Assembly: GCA_041390125.1 (NCBI GenBank)
Contig: JAWKQN010000003.1
Span: forward strand, 62,001-126,000
Direction: 5' to 3'
Length of the DNA: 64,000 nucleotides
Source: Gemmatimonadota bacterium
GTDB taxonomy: Bacteria > Gemmatimonadota > Gemmatimonadetes > Longimicrobiales > Gaopeijiaceae
The notes beneath the pieces were generated by a model. It ran no database searches, was not told where the DNA came from, and saw only the letters and a program-made list of their open reading frames with translations. Made by a program: the position numbers and the translations under genes. Shown here one piece after another: positions 54,745 through 62,473 of the stretch (positions are counted from its first letter, which is position 1; every line of letters begins with the position of its first letter).

Positions 54745-55467
54745 TCACCGGCCGCCGGCGTGCGCCGGGGTCACCCGGGCTTCATCGGCGTCCACCCGAC
54801 CATCGCGGAGCCGCACGAGCCGGCGCACGCGCTCGATGACCACCGGATCGTGACTGGAGAAGAGGAACGTGGTCCCGAGCTCGCGATTGAGCTCGTCCAT
54901 CAGGTCGAGCAGCGCCGACGACGTCTCCGAGTCCAGGTTGGCCGTGGGCTCGTCGGCCAGCACGACGTCGGGCTGCGTCGCCAGCGCCCGCACCACGGCC
55001 ACGCGCTGTTGTTGCCCGCCGGAGAGCTCATGCGGCTTCCGATCCGCCTCGGCGGCCAGTCCCACGCGTTCGAGAAGCGGGAGCACGCGCGCGCGGCGCG
55101 CTTCGGGCGTCACACCGCGAAGGAGCAGGGTGAACTCCGCGTTCTCGTAGGCGGTGAGCACGGGGACGAGATTGTAGGCCTGGAACACGAACCCGATGTG
55201 ATCGAGGCGGAAGTCCGCGGCCGTGCCCCGGTCCATGTCCGTCACCCGGTGGCCGGAGACGGATACCCATCCCGACGTGGGGCGATCGAGCGCCCCGATC
55301 AGGTTGAGGAGCGTGGTCTTGCCCGAGCCCGAAGGACCCGCCAGCCCGCAGAACTCCCCCGGTTGGATGGTGAGATCGACGCCCCGCAGCGCGTGGACCT
55401 CGACGTCACCCTGCCGGAAGACACGGGTGACTCCGCTCACCTGGATCTGGGGCGCAGACGCTGTCAT
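54745..55467 (-). CDS. ABC transporter ATPase, LolD/MacB type
   Basis: A 240-residue nucleotide-binding subunit. Walker A GPSGSGKT (44-51), Q-loop FVFQAYNL (Gln96), signature LSGGQ (148-152), Walker B VVLADEP (to 174) and switch His in FSSHDP. The FRLDHIGFVFQ segment is typical of the LolD/MacB subfamily that pairs with FtsX-type permeases. Its ATG overlaps the stop of the permease gene (ATGA), giving tight coupling. With two permeases it should make a LolCDE-like complex extracting an amphiphile from the inner membrane rather than moving it across. Confidence 0.95.
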   Translation of the reverse strand: MTASAPQIQVSGVTRVFRQGDVEVHALRGVDLTIQPGEFCGLAGPSGSGKTTLLNLIGALDRPTSGWVSVSGHRVTDMDRGTAADFRLDHIGFVFQAYNLVPVLTAYENAEFTLLLRGVTPEARRARVLPLLERVGLAAEADRKPHELSGGQQQRVAVVRALATQPDVVLADEPTANLDSETSSALLDLMDELNRELGTTFLFSSHDPVVIERVRRLVRLRDGRVDADEARVTPAHAGGR

Positions 55468-56705
55468 TCGAAGAACCGCATCGCTTCGGCGGGGGCGAGC
55501 CGCGTGGCCTTCCAGGCGGGATAGAGGGCGCTGCCCAGCGTGGCCAGGATCACCAGCGCCGTGCCGGCCGCCCACTTCCGCGGCCGGATCTCGCTGTACA
55601 TCACCATGTCCTCCAGGTTGATGCCGGAGATCTCGATCTCCTCGATCCCCCAGGCGGAGAGCGGGATGCCCCACCGGGCTGCGGCCAGGTGCGCGCCGAA
55701 GCCGAGTGCGAAGCCCACCCCGACGCCGAGCACGGTCAGCAGGACGGTCTCGGCCAGCAGGAGGCCGGCCACGCGGGGCCCGCGCAGGCCCAGCGCGGAG
55801 AGCAGGCCCAGCTCGCGCACGCGCTCCAACACGGCCATCAGGAAGGTGTTGGCGATCGAGAAGAGGACCACCAGCAGGATGACGCCCAGGTACACGTATC
55901 CGAACGCGTCGTCCAGCTCGGTGAACCCCACCATCTCGGGGACGGCCTCCTGCCAGGAGAGCACCTCGATGTCCGGAGCGCGATCGGCGAGGGCCGTGCG
56001 CACGGCAGCGGCCAGGGCGGACGCATCGGCGTCCGGCGCGCCGAGCACGCCGATCTGCGTGAGCATCGCGTCCATGACCGCCACGTCGCGCGCGGCCTGC
56101 AGGTTGGTCCACGCGACGCCTTCGTCGATCTCGCGTACCCCGGTCTCGACGATCCCGCTGAGATGGAAGAGCGCACGGGTCACCTCGCCCTCGACGTCGG
56201 TCGTCGTCAGCACGACGCGGTCACCGAGCTCGAGCTCCAGCTCGGCGACGGCTGCGGCCCCGAGCACGATCGGGTCGCGTTCGCCGCCGGTCAGGAACGT
56301 TCCATCCACCAGGTCTGCGGCCGGATCGGACAACGCGGCCTCGGCGGCAGGATCCACCCCCGACAGCTGCACAGGAAGCGTGCCGGAGGACGTCGAGGCG
56401 AGCCCCGTCAGGAGGATGCGTGGAAGGACGGTGCGTACGCCCCCAACGGCACGGATCCGCTCCTGCAGGGAAGGGGCGTCGCGCAGCGCGACGTCGCTGG
56501 CGCGGGTATCCCAGTAGCCCTGTGCATGGACGAGGACCTGCCCTCCTGCCGCCTGCGCCGCTTCCTCCAGCATGCGGCGATGCCCGTCGTCGTTGATGCT
56601 CATGCCCACGAGCATCAACGCGTACGTGAGCGCGATCGCGGAGCCCATGATGAAGGTGCGCCCGCGGTGGCGCCACAGATTGCGCCAGGCCATGCGCCAG
56701 ATCAT
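55464..56705 (-). CDS. FtsX-type ABC permease, second
   Basis: A 413-residue LolC/E-type permease: one N-terminal helix (FIMGSAIALTYALMLVG), a large periplasmic MacB-core-like domain (ILLTGLASTSSGTLPVQLSG, VLGAAAVAELELELGDRVVL), then three helices (VYLGVILLVVLFSIANTFL, LLAETVLLTVLGVGVGFAL, AAGTALVILATLGSALYPAW). The ending PAWKATRLAPAEAMRF is the FtsX signature. It overlaps both neighbours by 4 bases (ATGA). Diverged from the first permease, so the transporter is a heterodimer. Confidence 0.94.
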   Translation of the reverse strand: MIWRMAWRNLWRHRGRTFIMGSAIALTYALMLVGMSINDDGHRRMLEEAAQAAGGQVLVHAQGYWDTRASDVALRDAPSLQERIRAVGGVRTVLPRILLTGLASTSSGTLPVQLSGVDPAAEAALSDPAADLVDGTFLTGGERDPIVLGAAAVAELELELGDRVVLTTTDVEGEVTRALFHLSGIVETGVREIDEGVAWTNLQAARDVAVMDAMLTQIGVLGAPDADASALAAAVRTALADRAPDIEVLSWQEAVPEMVGFTELDDAFGYVYLGVILLVVLFSIANTFLMAVLERVRELGLLSALGLRGPRVAGLLLAETVLLTVLGVGVGFALGFGAHLAAARWGIPLSAWGIEEIEISGINLEDMVMYSEIRPRKWAAGTALVILATLGSALYPAWKATRLAPAEAMRFFE

Positions 56706-57994
56706 GCGCGCCCCGACAGGGTGGGCACGGGGTCGATGCGCGCGGCGCGCCAGGCCGGCCACAGGCCGCACAGGAACGCGAAGATCATCATGACGGCGAC
56801 GGGCTCGACCAACGCCATCGGCTCGAGCACGAAGTAGAGCCGGTCCGAGAAGGACACGCCCATGAAGGAGAACGCGGTCTGGTCGGTGAACAGCGCCATG
56901 TTCAGGCCGGCGCGGGCATGGTACCACGCCAGCCCGCCACCCGCCGCGGCGCCGATCAGCGCACCTGTGGATCCGAGCACAGCCGTCTCGATCTGCAGCG
57001 TGCGGAACATGCGGCGCGGCCGCATGCCGATCGCCATCATGACGCCGAACTCGCGTCGGCGCTCCAGGGCGCTCATGCGTTGCGTGTTCAGGATCCCGAC
57101 ACCGGCCACGAGATAGATCAGGAGGTACATGAACCAGTAGGAGCGGCGGAACAACACCACCATCTGGTCGACCGCCGGCAGGATCTCCTGCCACGGCCGG
57201 GCGACCAGGCGGTCGTCGCGGGCGGCGGCTGCGTCGGCCGGGAGGCGATCGAGCGCGCCGATGGCGGCCGCTACGGTCTGAGCGGTGGAACGGGCCTGGG
57301 AGAGGTCGCGCGTGCGGACGGCGATCTCGTGGACCTCGCCGGACAGGGCCGTCAAGCGCTCCGCGTCGGAGCGGTGCAGGTACACGCTCGATCGGTCGAC
57401 CTTCGTGTTGCCCGTCCGGACGATGCCCGTCACGCGCAGGAGCTCGTTCCCCAGCGAACCGTCGGCCGCCTCCAGGAAGAGCACGAGCTCGGCACCCACG
57501 CCGACCCCGAGCTGACGGGCGAGCGCCTCGCCCAGCACGGCCTCCCGCGGTCCGGGATCCGGTGCGGGCGCGATGCTCAGCCAGTGCCCGGCCGTCACCG
57601 CCCGGCGGATGGGTGTGGTCCGGGCCTCGCGTTCCGGATCCACGCCATGCACCTGCGCCACCTGCGAGCGGTGCTCGTTTCCGACGAGCCCGTTGGCCTC
57701 GATGCGCGGGGAGACGGCGACCACGTCGGCCACCCCCTCGAGTCGCCTCAGGAGCTCGGAGTCGACCGGAAAGGTGCGGTAGACCCGGGGCCGGTCGGCG
57801 TAGGCCGCGGTATGGATCTGGATCTGGGCTGCCTCGACCGCGGTGGCGCCCTGCACCATCTGCTGGAGCCACCCTTCATAGAAGGCGAGGGTCCACACCA
57901 TCAACGCCACCGCAACGGCGATCGCCGCCAGCGTCAGCCCGCTCCGCCAGCGGTTCCGGGCCAGGTTGCGGATGCCGAGCTTCGCGGCGATCAC
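56702..57994 (-). CDS. FtsX-type ABC permease, first
   Basis: A 430-residue permease with N-terminal AAKLGIRNLARNRWRSGLTL and helix LAAIAVAVALMVWTLAFY, a periplasmic core (ADVVAVSPRIEANGLVGNEH, VLGEALARQLGVGVGAELVL), then three helices (MYLLIYLVAGVGILNTQRM, TAVLGSTGALIGAAAGGGLA, PVAVMMIFAFLCGLWPAW). The start is GTG at 57994, one base after the stop of the LolA-like gene (TGACGTG). Upstream frame extensions are Ser/Arg-rich and implausible. Partner of the second permease and the LolD-type ATPase. Confidence 0.93.
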   Translation of the reverse strand: MIAAKLGIRNLARNRWRSGLTLAAIAVAVALMVWTLAFYEGWLQQMVQGATAVEAAQIQIHTAAYADRPRVYRTFPVDSELLRRLEGVADVVAVSPRIEANGLVGNEHRSQVAQVHGVDPEREARTTPIRRAVTAGHWLSIAPAPDPGPREAVLGEALARQLGVGVGAELVLFLEAADGSLGNELLRVTGIVRTGNTKVDRSSVYLHRSDAERLTALSGEVHEIAVRTRDLSQARSTAQTVAAAIGALDRLPADAAAARDDRLVARPWQEILPAVDQMVVLFRRSYWFMYLLIYLVAGVGILNTQRMSALERRREFGVMMAIGMRPRRMFRTLQIETAVLGSTGALIGAAAGGGLAWYHARAGLNMALFTDQTAFSFMGVSFSDRLYFVLEPMALVEPVAVMMIFAFLCGLWPAWRAARIDPVPTLSGRA

Positions 57995-57995
57995 G

Positions 57996-58769
57996 TCAAT
58001 CGCTCGCGATCCGGCGCAGGCCGCGTCGGGTGAAGAGGTCCTGTTCGACGTCCACGTCGAGCTCGAGGACCTCATACAGCACTTCCGTGCGTTCCTCGGG
58101 CCGGTCCGCGGGCTGGAGCACCAGGCGGAGCGGGATGGGCCGCCCTGCGATGCGGGCGACATCCGTGAAGATCATCGTGCGAACGAGCTCGTCGCCGTCG
58201 TGATACTCACCGCGGACGGGGATCCAGCCGGACGGGTCGAGGAAGAACACCAGGCGGGTGTAGACGACCGGCAGGTCGGGATCGGGAACCAGATCGAGGC
58301 GGATCAGGCGACGACCGGGCTCCTCCGCCCACGACAGCGAGGCCCGGTGGTCGTCCAGGTAGCTGGTCTCGCGGAGGAGGTCGTCGTTGGTGAAGTGGCT
58401 TCCCATCCAGCTCTCGGAGAGCAGCCCGGACGGGATGCGGATGAGCCGGTCCGCGCGCGGAGCGTAGTTCCAGAGCCCTTCCTCCGTGCGCAACGTCGCG
58501 GTGCCCGCCTCCCGTGCGGGCTCACGGATCACGATGAGGGCCTCGTCGTCGCCGCGGGACCAGGCTTCCAGGGTGAGCTCGCGGGTGCCGCGCTCGCGCA
58601 CGACCGTCATCCGCATCACCGCGTGGCTCGAGGTGGCCTGGTAGAGGTCGTCCAGGTGACGGACGACCTCGGCCACGTCGGGGAGAGCCGGGACGGCTTG
58701 CGCGGCCGCCGCGGTCGCGGTTGCGGCCGTCAGCAGCGCGATCCGGACGGCTGTCACAGGGGCCCTCAT
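57996..58769 (-). CDS. LolA-like outer-membrane lipoprotein-sorting family protein
   Basis: A 257-residue periplasmic protein with signal VRIALLTAATATAAAAQA. The fold signature is LolA/LolB-like: a curved sheet with MRMTVVRERGTRELTLEAWS, ALIVIREPAREAGTATLR, GLWNYAPRADRLIRIPSG and DPSGWIPVRGEYHDG. The WNY...PR..RIP pattern is that of the LolA-like subfamily (PF17131-type) found beside FtsX or RND transporters, not classical LolA. It probably ferries the amphiphile released by the ABC complex across the periplasm. AGAGGG lies close before the ATG. Confidence 0.9.
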   Translation of the reverse strand: MRAPVTAVRIALLTAATATAAAAQAVPALPDVAEVVRHLDDLYQATSSHAVMRMTVVRERGTRELTLEAWSRGDDEALIVIREPAREAGTATLRTEEGLWNYAPRADRLIRIPSGLLSESWMGSHFTNDDLLRETSYLDDHRASLSWAEEPGRRLIRLDLVPDPDLPVVYTRLVFFLDPSGWIPVRGEYHDGDELVRTMIFTDVARIAGRPIPLRLVLQPADRPEERTEVLYEVLELDVDVEQDLFTRRGLRRIASD

Positions 58770-58838
58770 GCCCTCTTCTCCATCGAGGGTGGCGCACGTG
58801 GCCGGGGGCCGCGCGCGCGGATGACTACACCGATGCCC

Positions 58839-59240
58839 CTACCAGGTCCGGATGGAGTAAGGCCGGAAGCCCGGCTCGAACCGGTCCGAGGAGTCGTGGA
58901 TCGTCAGCTCCAGCCGCTCCCCCGGCGAGACGGCCACGAACTCGGTGAGGGTCCTCGGGCCGTCGGCATTGGCGAAGAGGATCCGGAGGCGCAAGCTTCC
59001 GCCGGACGGCCGCTGGGTGGAGAGGAGCGCCGTGCTGAGCCCCTCCACGACATCGGGTGCGTCGGGCGCCGGGCTGCCGATCTCGAGGCCGACGTCGGCG
59101 AAGTCCCAGTTCTTGACCATCACCGCGAGGCGACCGTCCTCGGGGCCCGGCGCCCCAGCGTCGAATGGACTGCTCGGGCGGTAGGCGCACGAAGGAAGGA
59201 CCAGCAGGGCCAGCAGGGAGAGCCATCGGTTGCGCGCCAT
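58839..59240 (-). CDS. Small lipoprotein, first gene of the export operon
   Basis: A 133-residue lipoprotein (signal RWLSLLALLVLPSC, Cys18). The mature part looks like one beta-sandwich (GRLAVMVKNWDFADVGLEIG, GSLRLRILFANADGPRTLTE, ERLELTIHDSSDRF), a pattern often seen in short Gemmatimonadota lipoproteins. No family named. GGGGAGG 7 bases before the ATG decides the start. It lies 69 bases before the LolA-like gene and is probably part of the same transcript, either as a component or a cargo. Confidence 0.8.
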   Translation of the reverse strand: MARNRWLSLLALLVLPSCAYRPSSPFDAGAPGPEDGRLAVMVKNWDFADVGLEIGSPAPDAPDVVEGLSTALLSTQRPSGGSLRLRILFANADGPRTLTEFVAVSPGERLELTIHDSSDRFEPGFRPYSIRTW

Positions 59241-59742
59241 ACACCACCTCCCCCTCGGACGGAAGGGCCAAGACGGGTTTCGTTACAATTACGTTACTGT
59301 CTTGGTGCAATAATCATGCGGGATTGGACCCGCGACGTCCAGTCCAGGTCCATGGCGCGATCGCAGGACCGGAACGGCCACCGGCCTCTCCGCTCGGGTC
59401 GACCCTGCCGGCTCGCCGGGCCGACCGGCCGGCACGGACGGAGCGCTGTCGGTCGCGTTGGGGTGTCCGAGAACACCGGCGTCCGGTCGGGCCGACCGGA
59501 CGCCCGAACGGGGCGGCGTCGATCGCGTGATATCGAGCCGGGTATCCGCCGGCGCCGTTGGGGTGTCCGCGAAACACTGGCGTCGCGTCGGGCCGTGGCC
59601 CCACTATTGCCGCCGCTCGAGGATGGGGCGTCGATCCGGATCGCCATCGCTGTGGCGTCCGCCGTCCCCCCGGTCCGCGCCGGTGCGCCGGCTCCCGCCG
59701 CCTCTCGGGGTGGTGGTCCCCCTGATCGAAAGGACGCACAGG
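59241..59742. other. Intergenic region with AT-rich island and direct repeats
   Basis: A 502-base divergent gap with no credible gene. From the left: a promoter-like AT-rich island (59281-59317), then GC-rich sequence with an imperfect 39-40 base direct repeat at 59456-59494 and 59556-59595, offset by exactly 100 bases (shared core CGTTGGGGTGTCCG). The PAP2 gene's SD (AAAGGA) lies at the right end. Confidence 0.6.
59281..59314 (-). promoter_or_regulatory. Promoter-like island with CGTTAC heptamer direct repeat
   Basis: CGTTACA (59281-59287), ATTA, CGTTACT (59292-59298): a near-exact heptamer direct repeat with a 4-bp spacer, i.e. 11-bp period. On the minus strand TTGCAC (59310-59305) is followed after 17 bases by TGTAAC (59287-59282), a plausible but weak pair 42 bases before the lipoprotein ATG. 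On the plus strand AATAAT (59309-59314) follows the repeats by 10 bases. Which direction it serves is uncertain. Confidence 0.4.
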
Positions 59743-60612
59743 TTGCCGATCGTCGCGACCGGACGATTCTCGCGCCCGGCCAGCGCGCTCCTGCGCCCGG
59801 CTCTGGTGGGCCTCGTGTGCTCGATGGCCGTCGCTGCCCCGCTGGGAGCCCAGTTCAGCTCGCCCGCCGACACCCTGATCCTCCCCTCGCGGCTGGGCGT
59901 CCCGGCCCTGGGTGGGGCCGGACTGGTCGCGCTGGCGGCATTCGTGGTCATGCCCGCGGATGAGGAGATCCGCGAGTGGGTCCAGGGGGCGGGGCGGCAG
60001 AGCGAGTTGCTCCAGGGCACGGCAGGAACGTTCGAGCGCTTCGGTAGCGTCGCCGTCCCGATCGTCGGCGCGGGCGTCTATGCGGCCGGTCGGGTGCTCG
60101 GACAGGAGACCCTGACCGACGTGACCCACCACACGATGAAGGCCGTCGTGACCGCAGCGGCCGTGACCTACCTCGGCAAGACGTTGGCCGGGCGCGAGCG
60201 TCCGACGGAACGGGAAGACGGCCAGTGGAGCTACGGGCTGGGGCGAGGCCTGTCCGATCCGCACTATCGCGCCTTCCCATCCGGCCACACCGCGCAGGCT
60301 TTCGCGATCGCCACGGCGCTCTCCTCCGAGCTCCAGCGCCACCACGTCTGGGGCGCGGAGGTGTGGCGCCCGCTCCTCTTCTCCTCCGCCGCGTTGACCG
60401 GCCTGTCGCGCATCTACGACGACCGGCACTGGACGTCGGACGTGCTGCTCGGGTCCGTGGTCGGGTATCTGTCCGCCCGCTCCGTGTTGGACGACCACGA
60501 CCCGTTCGTGCGGGGCACTCCGATCCTGCGCTCGCTGGCGGACGGAGGATGGGGGATCGGGCTCCAGATCCCCTGGGCAGGACCCGCGTCCACCCCGGCC
60601 ACCCCGCAGTAG
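59743..60612 (+). CDS. PAP2-family phosphatase, exported or membrane-bound
   Basis: 289 residues with all three PAP2 motifs: KTLAGRERP (146-154, KX6RP), PSGH (179-182) and SRIYDDRHWTSD (222-233, SRX5HX3D). It removes phosphate from a lipid phosphate such as phosphatidate or undecaprenyl pyrophosphate outside the membrane. An N-terminal signal or anchor (ALLRPALVGLVCSMAVAAPLGAQ) and few other strong helices suggest a secreted or loosely anchored form. I chose a TTG start at 59743 because AAAGGA lies 8 bases before it. Longer in-frame starts add only Arg-rich sequence. Confidence 0.9.
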   Translation: MPIVATGRFSRPASALLRPALVGLVCSMAVAAPLGAQFSSPADTLILPSRLGVPALGGAGLVALAAFVVMPADEEIREWVQGAGRQSELLQGTAGTFERFGSVAVPIVGAGVYAAGRVLGQETLTDVTHHTMKAVVTAAAVTYLGKTLAGRERPTEREDGQWSYGLGRGLSDPHYRAFPSGHTAQAFAIATALSSELQRHHVWGAEVWRPLLFSSAALTGLSRIYDDRHWTSDVLLGSVVGYLSARSVLDDHDPFVRGTPILRSLADGGWGIGLQIPWAGPASTPATPQ

Positions 60613-60763
60613 CCGAGCGGGACCAGAAGCCGAGCGGGACCCATTGCCGAGCGGGACCAGGAGCCGAACGTGGCCAGGAGCCGAACGTGGCCAGGAGCCG
60701 AACGTGGCCAGGAGACGAACGTGGCCAGGAGCCGAACGTGGCCAGACGCTGATCGGGACCACG
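60611..60763. repeat. Nine tandem copies of a 17-bp repeat
   Basis: Units of 17 bp start at 60611 and repeat without gaps to 60763. Units 1-3 are of type AGCCGAGCGGGACCAGA, units 4-8 of type AGCCGAACGTGGCCAGG (4, 5 and 6 identical), and unit 9 is a mixed, diverged copy. The array starts inside the PAP2 stop codon and lies before the convergent GntR gene. With no spacers this is a minisatellite, not CRISPR. Confidence 0.88.
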
Positions 60764-60806
60764 CGTTCATAGCGATCGGGGCCACCTCTCGACCGCCGAC
60801 GGTCAC

Positions 60807-60827
60807 GCCCCCGTGGATCACGGGGGC
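60807..60827. terminator. Hairpin between PAP2 and GntR genes
   Basis: Perfect 9-bp stem GCCCCCGTG/CACGGGGGC with loop GAT, 12 bases before the GntR stop, between convergent genes. It could serve both directions. Confidence 0.5.
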
Positions 60828-60838
60828 CCCGTCTCACC

Positions 60839-61945
60839 TCACGGGCCGCACGGGGGTGGCGTTCCCCGGCCGCAGATCACGCGCCTCCGTGCCAGCACGA
60901 CTCCGGGACCCTGCATGCCGGCGGGCGGCTCCAAAGGCCGATGCTCCGGTGCGACGAGAAGGATCTCGCCGGGCTGGGTCGCAAGAGGACCCCTCGATCT
61001 GGCGGACCGTGCGCGCACTTCGACCCGACACGCATCGGCTGCCACGATCCCCTGCGAAACGAGCTCCAGCGCCCACCGGGCTCCGGCGGCCCACTCCGCG
61101 GCGAGGATCCGCACGCTGTCCGCGCCGGTCTGCCGGAGCGCCGACCTGACGTCATCCAGCGTCGCGTCATCGACGACGATGTCGACGCACCACAGATCGT
61201 GGGAGCGCCACGGCCATGCGCGCCGGACCGCGGAGCTGAGGCGTCGACTGACCACCAGCGTCCCCGGCGGCGGCTCCCCCGCGACGCCCCAGGGCCACCC
61301 CACGGCCACCCGACCCATCTGGATCCCCACCTGTTCGACGAGGTGAGGCCCATCCGCGTCGCCTCCGGTCAGGACGAAGAGGGGCGCCTGCGCGGCCACG
61401 TCCGGGGAACGACGTCCGGTGAGGAGCAGCGCCGGGTGGAGCGGGGACGGGATCCGAGGCCGCTCCAGCACGACGGTGCCCACCCTCCGCCGAAGCCGGA
61501 CCAGGCCCTCGGCCTCGAGGTCGAGGTACGCCCGCCGGACCGTGTGGAAGTGGACACAGGCCACCGAAGCCAGGAGACGGATCGGCGGGAGGGGCGCGCC
61601 CGGCCGACACGTCCCGATCGCGATCTCGCGACGCACCAGCTCCCTGACCTGGGCATGGAGATGCATGGGGAGTGATGGATCGAGCCCCTCGGCCACGCGC
61701 TCGGCCACTCGCCGGGACGTCGCCCGCGCGCACGGCGGGGAACGGAGGGAGGGACGTTGGACCGCCGATGGGCGCCCCCGTCGTGGGGTCGAGGACGGCT
61801 CCAGCGCCCGCTGGAACTCCAGCGCCGCGTGGAGCCGACGCGCCTCCTCGTCCCCGGCGTCGTCCGGTCTCGGGTCGGGCTCCTGGAACAGGTCCAACGC
61901 AGACCGCACGTCACCGGGTACCACGCTTCCTTCCGTCACGCGCAT
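60839..61945 (-). CDS. GntR-type transcriptional regulator with unknown C-terminal domain
   Basis: 368 residues. A GntR winged helix lies at about 92-160 (LHAQVRELVRREIAIGTCRP, HTVRRAYLDLEAEGLVRLRR, RVGTVVLERP), preceded by about 90 low-complexity residues with an acidic patch. The C-terminal 200 residues resemble neither FadR/HutC ligand domains nor the MocR aminotransferase, but alternate strands and helices (LWCVDIVVDDATLDDVRSAL, DSVRILAAEWAAGARWALEL) in a way that recalls a periplasmic-binding-like or response-domain fold; this is tentative. GGGAGGGG precedes the ATG at 61945. Longer frames run into the repetitive upstream region. A palindrome-rich promoter lies upstream, so autoregulation is likely. 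Confidence 0.8.
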   Translation of the reverse strand: MRVTEGSVVPGDVRSALDLFQEPDPRPDDAGDEEARRLHAALEFQRALEPSSTPRRGRPSAVQRPSLRSPPCARATSRRVAERVAEGLDPSLPMHLHAQVRELVRREIAIGTCRPGAPLPPIRLLASVACVHFHTVRRAYLDLEAEGLVRLRRRVGTVVLERPRIPSPLHPALLLTGRRSPDVAAQAPLFVLTGGDADGPHLVEQVGIQMGRVAVGWPWGVAGEPPPGTLVVSRRLSSAVRRAWPWRSHDLWCVDIVVDDATLDDVRSALRQTGADSVRILAAEWAAGARWALELVSQGIVAADACRVEVRARSARSRGPLATQPGEILLVAPEHRPLEPPAGMQGPGVVLARRRVICGRGTPPPCGP

Positions 61946-62020
61946 CCCCTCCCTCGCGTTTGCGCATCTTTCCGCCCTCGCGCGGGCGCACCTCCCCCCT
62001 CGCGCGGGCGCATCTCCCTC
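61943..62020 (-). repeat. Four near-repeats resembling translation starts
   Basis: Read on the minus strand, a purine-rich SD-like stretch followed by a start-like codon and CGC occurs four times, with ATG at 62013, GTG at 61991, ATG at 61967 and the chosen ATG at 61945 (steps of 22, 24 and 22 bases). The segment CGCCCGCGCGAGGG is shared by the first two units. The upstream start-like codons are not in frame with the GntR gene. Confidence 0.6.
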
Positions 62021-62079
62021 CCGCGCGAATCGGCGCCTGGGGTGCACCGTCCCCCACGCCGCTCCTGGCGGGTCGACGC

Positions 62080-62159
62080 CTATATGTAGAAAACGATGTG
62101 CGGGCGATTGATCTGTTGCCATGGATCAATCGGCCGCGCACGCCGATGGCGATCCATGG
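62080..62159 (-). promoter_or_regulatory. Putative promoter and overlapping palindromes before the GntR gene
   Basis: A -10-like TACATA (62088-62083, minus strand) sits in an AT-rich patch about 140 bases before the GntR start. Upstream is a perfect palindrome CGATTGATC-N10-GATCAATCG (62105-62132), overlapped by a second inverted repeat CCATGGATC/GATCCATGG (62119-62127 and 62151-62159). The three GATC-centred half-sites suggest alternative binding modes for a dimeric regulator. Confidence 0.5.
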
Positions 62160-62391
62160 ACGCTCCCACCCCCGCCGCCGTCCGTCCGCCCGGTGCGGGC
62201 ACGTCACACGTCGCGGGCCTGGATCGCGCGGCGTGGGGGTCGGAGGCGATGGGTGGAGACGTCGAGGGGCGGGGGGGAAGGGTGCCGACGAGAGATGGTC
62301 CGTCCGTCGCGGGGAGGGTCGCCACCGCGCGGTGCGCGCTTCGGCCGGACCGGCTTCCCGAACGCGGACGGGGATCCGTGCCGTGAAGCCG

Positions 62392-62426
62392 CGCACCGGC
62401 CAGGAAGGATCACCCTGGCCGGTGCG
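62392..62426 (-). terminator. Terminator of the SnoaL-like gene
   Basis: Perfect 13-bp stem (CGCACCGGCCAGG and its complement at 62414-62426) with a 9-base loop, 48 bases beyond the stop on the minus strand. Confidence 0.75.
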
Positions 62427-62473
62427 GCGTCGGAGATGTAGGGCGTCCGGCGGGCCGAACGAGACGCCGCCGG

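Larger units (their letters stand above)
61946..62473. other. Intergenic region upstream of the GntR gene
   Basis: A 528-base gap between two minus-strand genes. In order: start-like repeats, promoter and palindromes, then about 230 bases (62160-62391) in which I see nothing, then the terminator of the SnoaL-like gene. No frame here has coding character. Confidence 0.6.

Noticed and set aside
60611..60763. CRISPR array
   Set aside because: The 17-bp units are directly adjacent with no unique spacers, and no cas genes are near. The RecB/Cas4-like domain at 28091 is part of a Dna2-like protein far away.
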